A stretch of 64,000 bases of DNA, from the NCBI GenBank assembly GCA_031119475.1, contig JAVHXV010000002.1:1-64000 (forward strand), in the 5' to 3' direction. The stretch comes from Pedobacter sp. Lineage in GTDB: Bacteria > Bacteroidota > Bacteroidia > Sphingobacteriales > Sphingobacteriaceae. Within the stretch, counting starts at the first letter, position 1. Every line of letters begins with the position of its first letter. Shown here piece after piece: positions 53,581 through 60,110 of the stretch. Under the pieces are notes generated by a model, which saw only the letters and a list, made by a program, of their open reading frames with translations, had not been told where the DNA came from and did no database searches. The translations under genes were made by a program, and so were the position numbers.

Positions 53581-55089
53581 TTAGCTGAACGCAATAATTC
53601 CCTTATTTATACGTTGTTGAGTAGTGTCGGCGCCGAGCAGTTTGGCAATGTCGAATACGCCTGGGCCAAATTTGCCGCCCACCAACATGATCCTGAATGG
53701 AAGCATGACCTCTCCAGGTTTTAGTCCTTTGGTCTCTGCCATTGCCTTGAATTGTTCTTCCCATTGCTGTGCTGGATCTGAATTGTTGAGCTGCGCAGCA
53801 AAGGCCTCAAAAAAAGCAGCCTTTTCGGGGGTCCATTTTGGCCTGACCGAATCTGCCTCAACTATTTCTGGGTCGTCGAAAAAGAACGAAGCTTCTTTCC
53901 TGAAATCTGTAATTCCGTTTAACCTTTCTTTCACCAGGTCGATTACCTGATCGAGATATTGGGTAGTTACGTTCTTAAGGGCCAGATCATCAAAAGCATT
54001 CAGTATTTCTGTACGGAGCAGGTCGGTGTCTGTGAGCTTGATCCATTCGTGGTTGAACCATTTTGCTTTTTCAAAATCAAACTTTGCTCCAGCTTTGCTG
54101 ATCCGGTCGACCGAGAAGGCGGCAACCAATTCTGGCAACAAAAAGATCTCTTTTCCCGAACCATCGTTCCAGCCCAGCAGGGCCAGCATGTTAACAAATG
54201 CCTGCGATAAAAATCCGCGCTCCTTAAATCCTTCGGTTACCGCACCTGTTTTGGGGTCGGTCCAGGTCATGGCGTACACCGGAAAACCAAGGCGATCGCC
54301 ATCGCGCTTGCTCAATTTGCCATGCCCATCTGGCTTTAAGATCAGTGGAAGGTGTGCCCATTGTGGCATAAGCGATTCCCAACCAAGATATTTCCATAGC
54401 AGCAGGTGGATCGGTGCTGATGGCAGCCACTCTTCCCCCCTAAAAACATGCGAAATTTCCATTGCCTTATCGTCTACCACTACAGCCAAATGATAGGTAG
54501 GCATGCCATCGGCCTTGAGGAGCACCTTATCATCGACCAGGTTGGTATCAAAACTTACCTGTCCGCGGATCATATCGGTAAAGGTTACCTGTTCGTTCTC
54601 AGGCATCTTGATGCGCACCACATGTGGCGTTTGGCTGGCCAATAAGCTGGCTACCTCTTCGGCAGGCAAAGTGAGGGAGTTCCGCATCGACATCCGCGTC
54701 TGTTGCCCGTAAAGGAAATTTGGCAATTCTTCACGCTTTGCGGCCAGTTCTTCAGGAGTATCAAAAGCATAATAGGCATATCCATCTGCAACCAGCTGAT
54801 CGGCAAATGGTTTATAGGTCGATTTCCGTTCGCTCTGGCGGTAAGGGCCGTATGCCCCTGGTTTTTGTGGACTTTCATCGGGCGTAATGCCGCACCAGTC
54901 CAGGCAATCTACAATATACTCTTCTGCGCCGGGTACAAAACGGTTCTGGTCGGTATCTTCAACCCTTAAAATAAAGGTTCCGTTGTGCTGTTTGGCAAAC
55001 AGGTAATTGAAGAGGGCCGTACGTACGCCGCCCAGGTGAAGTCCGCCTGTAGGACTAGGTGCAAATCTTACTCTGATGTTCTTTTCCAT
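53581..55089 (-). CDS. gltX: Glutamyl-tRNA synthetase
   Basis: A 502-residue class I synthetase. The HIGH-equivalent is HLGGVRTALFN in PSPTGGLHLGG, the KMSKS-equivalent is KLSKRDGDRLG, and the all-helical C-terminal anticodon domain is bacterial in type. A separate GlnRS is encoded at 9.6-11.2 kb, so a discriminating GluRS is likely. It is divergent from the histidine kinase gene that follows. Confidence 0.95.
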   Translation of the reverse strand: MEKNIRVRFAPSPTGGLHLGGVRTALFNYLFAKQHNGTFILRVEDTDQNRFVPGAEEYIVDCLDWCGITPDESPQKPGAYGPYRQSERKSTYKPFADQLVADGYAYYAFDTPEELAAKREELPNFLYGQQTRMSMRNSLTLPAEEVASLLASQTPHVVRIKMPENEQVTFTDMIRGQVSFDTNLVDDKVLLKADGMPTYHLAVVVDDKAMEISHVFRGEEWLPSAPIHLLLWKYLGWESLMPQWAHLPLILKPDGHGKLSKRDGDRLGFPVYAMTWTDPKTGAVTEGFKERGFLSQAFVNMLALLGWNDGSGKEIFLLPELVAAFSVDRISKAGAKFDFEKAKWFNHEWIKLTDTDLLRTEILNAFDDLALKNVTTQYLDQVIDLVKERLNGITDFRKEASFFFDDPEIVEADSVRPKWTPEKAAFFEAFAAQLNNSDPAQQWEEQFKAMAETKGLKPGEVMLPFRIMLVGGKFGPGVFDIAKLLGADTTQQRINKGIIAFS

Positions 55090-55172
55090 TGTGCTGCAAA
55101 GATATGTTTTTTGCCTCGTTTACGTTTCTGTTGGTAGATTTTTGATTCTATTTTGTAATTTGCCTTAACGTT

Positions 55173-56396
55173 ATGAACCCCTACCAAAAAAAGTTCCGCT
55201 GGAAAGTTTTCTTACTTGTTTTTGCACTGGTCATTGGCGGTGCTTCCGTGTGGTATTCGAATTTCTTTGTGCGGAAAATGGAGCGGGAAGAGGCCTTACA
55301 GTTCCAGTTGAGGGTAAAAGTGCTCGAAAAGCAGATGCAGATGTACGATAACGAAGAGCTGACGGATGTTTTCGAGACCATCAAAAAAAACAACAAGATG
55401 GCCGTAATCATTACCAAGCCAGATGGGGCGCTCTTTCCCGATGGACTCGATTCGACCAAAACATTTTACCCTACCGATACCACAAGGGAATATGATTCGC
55501 TGTACTTTGTGAAACAGTTGGCCAAGATGAAGGAACAGCATCCACCAATTTCGTTTGAGTTTAATGGTGAAAAGCTGACGGCCTATTATAAGGATTCATT
55601 TATTTTAACACAGCTTCGGTTATTCCCCTACATCCAATTGGGGGTAATTGCCCTCTTTTTGGGCATGGCCTATGTGGCTTTTAGTTCGGCCCGCTCGGCC
55701 GAGCAGGACCAGGTATGGGTGGGCATGGCCAAAGAGACCGCCCATCAGCTCGGCACGCCCATTTCGTCGCTCATGGCCTGGGTAGAACTGATCAAATCGC
55801 GGTTCAATGCCGAAGAAGATTCTTTGGTTGCCGAAATGGAAAACGACATCCACCGTTTGGAGATCATTACAGATCGTTTTTCGAAAATTGGTTCCAAACC
55901 CATGCTCGAAGACCACATCGTGTATATCGTTGTCAAAAATTTTGTGGATTATTTCAAGGTAAGGACATCAGAAAAAATAAATTTTGTGATTACCGGTGAT
56001 ACCCAGGTAAGGGCCATGCTGAGTATTCCCCTATTTGACTGGGTGATTGAAAATCTCCTCAAAAATGCAGCAAATGCCATTGAAAATGAAGGGACGATCA
56101 CGATCAACATCATTGAGCACCTGACCAAGGAAGAAGTTTTCATCGACGTTTCGGATACTGGAAAAGGCATTTCGAAAACTAATTGGCAACGGGTATTCCA
56201 GCCCGGATATACCACAAGAAAAAGGGGCTGGGGACTTGGCCTGTCGCTTACCAAGCGGATCATCGAGAACTACCACAGCGGGGAGATTTTTGTGCGGCAC
56301 TCCGAAATTGGAAAGGGAACAACATTTAGGATCATTTTAAAAAGTAGTATAACTTATGAACCGACCACAAATACAGGAATACCCCGAGTGGGCTAA
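55173..56396 (+). CDS. Sensor histidine kinase
   Basis: A 407-residue membrane kinase. Two membrane helices (about 11-33 and 150-170) flank a periplasmic region of about 115 residues. The phospho-acceptor His191 is in MAKETAHQLGTPISSLMAW, an AHQLGTP-type H-box distinct from the usual SHELRTP. The N box is NLLKNAANAI, and the G boxes are DTGKGI and RGWGLGLSL. No response regulator is adjacent. Its last 41 bases overlap the DinB-like gene in another frame. Confidence 0.9.
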   Translation: MNPYQKKFRWKVFLLVFALVIGGASVWYSNFFVRKMEREEALQFQLRVKVLEKQMQMYDNEELTDVFETIKKNNKMAVIITKPDGALFPDGLDSTKTFYPTDTTREYDSLYFVKQLAKMKEQHPPISFEFNGEKLTAYYKDSFILTQLRLFPYIQLGVIALFLGMAYVAFSSARSAEQDQVWVGMAKETAHQLGTPISSLMAWVELIKSRFNAEEDSLVAEMENDIHRLEIITDRFSKIGSKPMLEDHIVYIVVKNFVDYFKVRTSEKINFVITGDTQVRAMLSIPLFDWVIENLLKNAANAIENEGTITINIIEHLTKEEVFIDVSDTGKGISKTNWQRVFQPGYTTRKRGWGLGLSLTKRIIENYHSGEIFVRHSEIGKGTTFRIILKSSITYEPTTNTGIPRVG

Positions 56397-56859
56397 TACC
56401 TACATTAGCAAGGTTGAGGGCAATGCGATGCAGATCCTGACCGAGCAGCTCGACGACTTTACCAGCTTTATGGCCAGTCTGGAAGCCAAGGCTGATTATG
56501 CCTATGCCCCTGGAAAATGGACAATCAAAGAAATGATGGGACATCTTATTGATTCGGAAAGGATTTTTGCTTATCGGCTGTTATGCTTTGCCCGAGGGGA
56601 AAAAACGCCATTGCCAGGATTTGAAGAAGACGACTATGTGGCCAATGCGCATTTTTCCGATCGCACGTTAGATAGTTTTATCGAAGAATTTAAACTGATG
56701 AGAAAATCGCATCTGTTCTTGCTACAATCTCTTAATGAACAGGAATTGGCCAAGATGGGCAATGCCAATGGGAAAGAAATGAGCGTACGGGCTTTAGTAT
56801 ATATTATGGCGGGGCATATCATTCATCACACGGCCGTGATCAAAGAACGCTACTTATGA
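56356..56859 (+). CDS. DinB-like (DinB_2/YfiT-type) protein
   Basis: A 167-residue four-helix metal-binding protein. The three His ligands of the fold can be placed: KWTIKEMMGHLIDSE, MAGHIIHHTAVI. LLCFARGEKTPLPGFEED is also typical. Bacterial relatives include thiol-dependent transferases and damage-induced proteins. The ATG at 56356 lies inside the end of the kinase gene (41-base overlap), and its own end overlaps the thioesterase gene by four bases. Confidence 0.83.
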   Translation: MNRPQIQEYPEWANTYISKVEGNAMQILTEQLDDFTSFMASLEAKADYAYAPGKWTIKEMMGHLIDSERIFAYRLLCFARGEKTPLPGFEEDDYVANAHFSDRTLDSFIEEFKLMRKSHLFLLQSLNEQELAKMGNANGKEMSVRALVYIMAGHIIHHTAVIKERYL

Positions 56860-57281
56860 TCTGGTTCAGGAAATTTACCCCAGAAGAAATCAATGGCAGA
56901 CCAACCAACCATATCGGGGCGCTGCTCGGAATTAAATTCGTGGAAATTGGCGATGATTATCTGGTAGCTACCATGCCGGTAGATGAGCGCACCCATCAGC
57001 CTGCAGGTATCTTGCATGGCGGCGCATCTGTGGTGCTTGCGGAAACGCTGGGCAGCATTGCCTCCTATCTTTGTACCGACCCTGAAAAATATGTTGCCGT
57101 CGGACTGGAAGTAAACGCGAACCACTTAAGGCCAGTACGCAGTGGTGAGGTTAGGGGTGTCTGCAGACCGATCCACATAGGCGCCAAAACACATGTGTGG
57201 GAAATCAAGATGTATACCGATAAAGACAAGATGAACTGCATTAGTAGGTTAACGGTGGCTATTTTGCCGAAGACGGGCTAA
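56856..57281 (+). CDS. Hotdog-fold thioesterase (PaaI/YdiI-like)
   Basis: A 141-residue hotdog protein with the PaaI-family motif GILHGGASVVLAETLGSIAS, in which the His-Gly-Gly and following Glu form the active site. YVAVGLEVNANHLRPVRSGE is also typical. It likely hydrolyses acyl- or aryl-CoA thioesters such as the DHNA-CoA or phenylacetyl-CoA type. It is translationally coupled to the DinB-like gene. Confidence 0.9.
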   Translation: MIWFRKFTPEEINGRPTNHIGALLGIKFVEIGDDYLVATMPVDERTHQPAGILHGGASVVLAETLGSIASYLCTDPEKYVAVGLEVNANHLRPVRSGEVRGVCRPIHIGAKTHVWEIKMYTDKDKMNCISRLTVAILPKTG

Positions 57282-57284
57282 TGG

Positions 57285-57365
57285 GGAGAGAGCCCAAGAG
57301 TCGAAAAGTCCAAAAGTCCAATTCATCATGGACTCCTGGACTCTTGGACTTCTGGACCGAGTTAA
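57285..57365. repeat. 7-bp-period inverted tract (AGTCCAA / GGACTCT)
   Basis: AAGAGTCGAAAAGTCCAAAA units on one side and GGACTCCTGGACTCTTGGAC units on the other form an imperfect hairpin with a TTCATCA-like loop, between two convergent genes. It may terminate transcription in both directions. Confidence 0.75.
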
Positions 57366-57373
57366 GTCCTTGT

Positions 57374-57733
57374 CTATCCCTGCTTATCCAACCAATTCTT
57401 TTCGATCGAATAAGAAACGATCAGCCCTAGGCCTCCGAAAATCCCAAGGCATCCAAAATAGATGGCTACGGCCTGTCCTTCTTGTCCGCCAGACAGATCA
57501 GTGCCCAGCAAGGCCCTTACAATAAATAAAGCGACCAAAAGGCCAAGTCCTAGTCCGACCAATAATAGTCCGAATTTGAGGCTTAAAAAAGGTTGCGGCG
57601 TAGATTTGCGGACGCCAGGGTCGATACCGCGTTCGATCATTGCCATTTTTTCCTTGTTGGCAAAATACCTGATCCCGAAGACCAATGCGAAAGTGCAGAT
57701 GAAAAATGTAATGGGTACTAATATTCCTTCCAT
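57374..57733 (-). CDS. Three-helix membrane protein (DUF6249-like)
   Basis: A 119-residue protein with an N-terminal helix (LVPITFFICTFALVFGI), the charged stretch RYFANKEKMAMIERGIDPG and two further helices (GLLLVGLGLGLLVALFIV and IYFGCLGIFGGLGLIVSY). The MIERG-type motif after the first helix is common in Bacteroidota proteins assigned to DUF6249. That assignment is from memory. Function unknown. Confidence 0.65.
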   Translation of the reverse strand: MEGILVPITFFICTFALVFGIRYFANKEKMAMIERGIDPGVRKSTPQPFLSLKFGLLLVGLGLGLLVALFIVRALLGTDLSGGQEGQAVAIYFGCLGIFGGLGLIVSYSIEKNWLDKQG

Positions 57734-58083
57734 GATTTCTATTTTTTTTGTGTGAATGTAAAATTGTTTGTTTCCACCTATGACTACATGAAAAAAATTT
57801 AGGTTACACTTGCGGAGGATTTTTTCTTAAAGAGGATTTTTTGGTAGCAGGGAGCGAGTAGCAGATAGGAAGTATCAGTATCAAGTAGCAGGTATCAAGT
57901 AGCAAGTATCTAGACAGTGTGTCTTTAACTTGTTCTGGGTTTCTTTGCTTCGCTCAGCATGAAAATCGGAGGAGGGGGTAATCTCGCCATACGCTTTACT
58001 CTCTATCTTGCTACCTGATACTTGTAACTTTCTGAAAACCCACTGTAACCTGTTCTTAAAAACTTGCGTCTAAATGTTATCTT
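57734..58083. other. Repeat-rich divergent gap
   Basis: About 350 bases with no gene. From 57840 to 57915 it holds GTAGCAGGTATCAAGTAGCA-type units with a period near seven, mirrored by TTGCTACCTGATACTTGTAAC at 58007-58027, so it can fold on itself. A CTTCGCTCAGCATGAAAATC segment (about 57949-57966) resembles common interspersed sequence. The last 40 bases carry the promoter of the second sigma gene. Confidence 0.65.
58044..58073 (+). promoter_or_regulatory. Candidate ECF-type promoter of sigma operon 2
   Basis: TGTAACC (58044-58050) and CGTCTAA (58067-58073) are 16 bases apart, the AAC/CGTC pattern of ECF-dependent promoters, ending 10 bases before the ATG. This suggests autoregulation with a very short leader. 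Confidence 0.6.
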
Positions 58084-58665
58084 ATGCAACAGAAAGAAAC
58101 AGACCTTGAGTTGATCACGGCCGTACTGGCCGGAGATACTGCGCGCTATGCCGAATTGGTGAAGCGCCACCAGAGGTTTGTTTTTACCATGGCTTTCCGT
58201 TTTGCAAAAAACAGGGAAGATGCCGAAGAAATTGCACAAGATTGTTTTGTAAAGGCCTATCGCGCCTTGGGAACTTTTAAACAGTCGGCCAAGTTTTCGA
58301 CATGGCTCTATACCATCACCTACACCACGGCGATGACCTTTTTAAGGAAAAATCAATTGGAAACACAATCGATCGATGACCATGAGCATGTGTTGCAATT
58401 GCCAAACCAAGGTTATGGTAGCGGAGCTTCTGATGTGGAAAAGAAATCAGCTTATGCTTATCTTGATCAGGCCATTACACAGCTGTTGCCCGATGATTCA
58501 GCGATTATCACCTTGTTCTATAAAGGCGAGCAAAGTTTGGAAGAAATAGGCGAAGCACTGCGCATGGACCCGAAGACCGTGAAGGTCAAGTTACATCGGG
58601 CGCGGCAAAGGCTAAAGGATAAATTATATGGCCTATTAAAAGAAGAAGTAAAGGAACTGATCTGA
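58084..58665 (+). CDS. ECF RNA polymerase sigma factor
   Basis: A 193-residue sigma-70-family factor: region 2 (about 25-95: FVFTMAFRFAKNREDAEEIA, QDCFVKAYRALGTF, FSTWLYTITYTTAMTFLRK) and region 4 (about 135-185: LLPDDSAIITLFYKGEQSLE, MDPKTVKVKLHRARQRLK). It resembles RpoE/SigW-like ECF factors. The regulator gene follows after 16 bases. The promoter in front has ECF-type elements. Confidence 0.93.
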   Translation: MQQKETDLELITAVLAGDTARYAELVKRHQRFVFTMAFRFAKNREDAEEIAQDCFVKAYRALGTFKQSAKFSTWLYTITYTTAMTFLRKNQLETQSIDDHEHVLQLPNQGYGSGASDVEKKSAYAYLDQAITQLLPDDSAIITLFYKGEQSLEEIGEALRMDPKTVKVKLHRARQRLKDKLYGLLKEEVKELI

Positions 58666-58681
58666 AAATGATAAAACAGCT

Positions 58682-59158
58682 ATGGAAATGAACACGATCG
58701 AAGAACAGATTTGGGACTATCTAGACGGAACACTAGATGCAACAACACACGCAGCCATTGCCGCAAAAATTGCAAACGATCCGGATTACGGGAGCTGCTA
58801 CCGGGAATTGCTAAAGCTGCATGAACAGCTCGGCGACCTTGCATTAGAAGCACCATCGCTTTCTTTTGCCAGAAATGTAATGGAGGAGGTGAGTGCTGTA
58901 CCTGCACCCGTGGCCTTAAAAACCAAAATCGATAAACGTATTGTGTATGCGATAGGATTTTTATTCACTGCCATGATTGTCGGCATTTTTGCCTATGCCA
59001 TAACGATGAACAAGGATACATTTCAAATGCCAGAAATCAAGTGGAGCAATTTTACCCAACAAATAGGGAATCCGGTCTATCTCACTATTTTTGTCCTGAT
59101 AGATGTAGCCTTGGGACTGCTGTATCTGGATGGATATTTGAGAAGAAAGTTAAATTAG
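58682..59158 (+). CDS. Probable anti-sigma factor, two-helix membrane protein
   Basis: A 158-residue protein. The N-terminal half is cytoplasmic (EEQIWDYLDGTLDATTHAAI, AKIANDPDYGSCYRELLKLH), reminiscent of anti-sigma domains with a His and Cys (HAAI...C) but not a clear ZAS motif. Two membrane helices follow (about 83-102 and 125-148). The position directly after an ECF sigma gene supports an anti-sigma role. An alternative start is Met3 at 58688. Confidence 0.75.
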   Translation: MEMNTIEEQIWDYLDGTLDATTHAAIAAKIANDPDYGSCYRELLKLHEQLGDLALEAPSLSFARNVMEEVSAVPAPVALKTKIDKRIVYAIGFLFTAMIVGIFAYAITMNKDTFQMPEIKWSNFTQQIGNPVYLTIFVLIDVALGLLYLDGYLRRKLN

Positions 59159-59161
59159 TTT

Positions 59162-59252
59162 GTTGGTCCGGATTTGGATGGCTGGTTCGGATTTAAAATC
59201 ATAGCTGGTCCGGATTTGAAATCCGGACCAACGACTCAAATCCGGACCAACG
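59162..59252. repeat. GTTGGTCCGGATTT inverted repeat cluster
   Basis: Four related units: GTTGGTCCGGATTT (59162-59175), a diverged copy near 59183-59194, GGTCCGGATTT (59207-59217) facing its exact complement AAATCCGGACC (59219-59229), and a further AAATCCGGACCAACG (59238-59252). It fills the gap between two convergent genes and probably terminates both. Confidence 0.85.
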
Positions 59253-59253
59253 A

Positions 59254-59826
59254 TTATTTCTTAAACAAGATCGGCAAAGCTACTTGGGTGGTATCCCAGG
59301 CCATCATCAGGTTGGCACCCTCGGGCTGGTCAACAAAGGTCATCGAAAACGATTCGATTGCTTTTTCCAATTTGGTGACCGGAACATCTACACGGACCAC
59401 ATCTTTTGACTGGTCGTAGTTAAATGCACCCCAACGATCGGTTTGTTTATTGACAATGATCGTCCATTTTTCTTTCCCCGGAATAGCAAATAGGGCATAA
59501 GTTCCTGCCTTGATTTTTTTATCGCCGATGGTTACCGCTTTTGCGAAATATATCTCTGTATTTTCGTTGGCTCCCAGGCGCCAAACTTTGTCGAACTGCT
59601 CCAGCACACCAAAAATTTCCCTTCCTTTTTTCTGTGGACGGGAATACACAACCTTGATCAACGGTAGTGAAGTATCTTCTTTTTTGACCTTCACAGCGTT
59701 CAATGGATAGTATAGGGCATCCATCGGACTGGCATCAAGGTTTGGATATTTTACAGGAGAGGTCTGTGCGTGCAGCGCAGCGCAGCAGAATGCCAATGCA
59801 AGGCACAAGCTTAATTTTTTAAACAT
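59254..59826 (-). CDS. DUF2911 family secreted protein
   Basis: A 190-residue exported protein with signal MFKKLSLCLALAFCCAALHA. The DUF2911 landmarks are visible: VVYSRPQKKGREIFG, KVWRLGANENTEIYFAKAV and IPGKEKWTIIVNKQTDRWGA. The family is beta-rich with unknown function and common in Bacteroidota. The start is set at 59826 because the signal peptide begins there; the frame is open for 14 more codons upstream. Confidence 0.87.
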   Translation of the reverse strand: MFKKLSLCLALAFCCAALHAQTSPVKYPNLDASPMDALYYPLNAVKVKKEDTSLPLIKVVYSRPQKKGREIFGVLEQFDKVWRLGANENTEIYFAKAVTIGDKKIKAGTYALFAIPGKEKWTIIVNKQTDRWGAFNYDQSKDVVRVDVPVTKLEKAIESFSMTFVDQPEGANLMMAWDTTQVALPILFKK

Positions 59827-59845
59827 AAAGGAAATATAATGCCGA

Positions 59846-60028
59846 TTAATAGTGACGGCCTTTAACAATATTGTTCAAGAATAGACCAGCGAAGATGAGG
59901 CCTAAAATGCCTCCCAGTAAGATCCAGCCCAAGCTTGAAGTTACCGAAATTACGGCCAACATTCCGGTCAATAAACCAAGAACATACCACACCCACTCAA
60001 AACTGTTTTTATTTTCGTTGTTATCCAT
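59846..60028 (-). CDS. Small two-helix membrane protein
   Basis: A 60-residue protein with a polar N-terminus (MDNNENKNSFEWVWYVL) and two hydrophobic helices (LLTGMLAVISVTSSLGW and LLGGILGLIFAGLFL). It ends 19 bases before the DUF2911 start. Its compact, hydrophobic composition supports a real gene. No family is recognised. Confidence 0.6.
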   Translation of the reverse strand: MDNNENKNSFEWVWYVLGLLTGMLAVISVTSSLGWILLGGILGLIFAGLFLNNIVKGRHY

Positions 60029-60110
60029 TGTTGTATTTGATTGATGAACTGATCAATATGATTTGCGCCAAAGTTAATTATTATTTAAAAAAATACGCCA
60101 ATTCTTTCGT

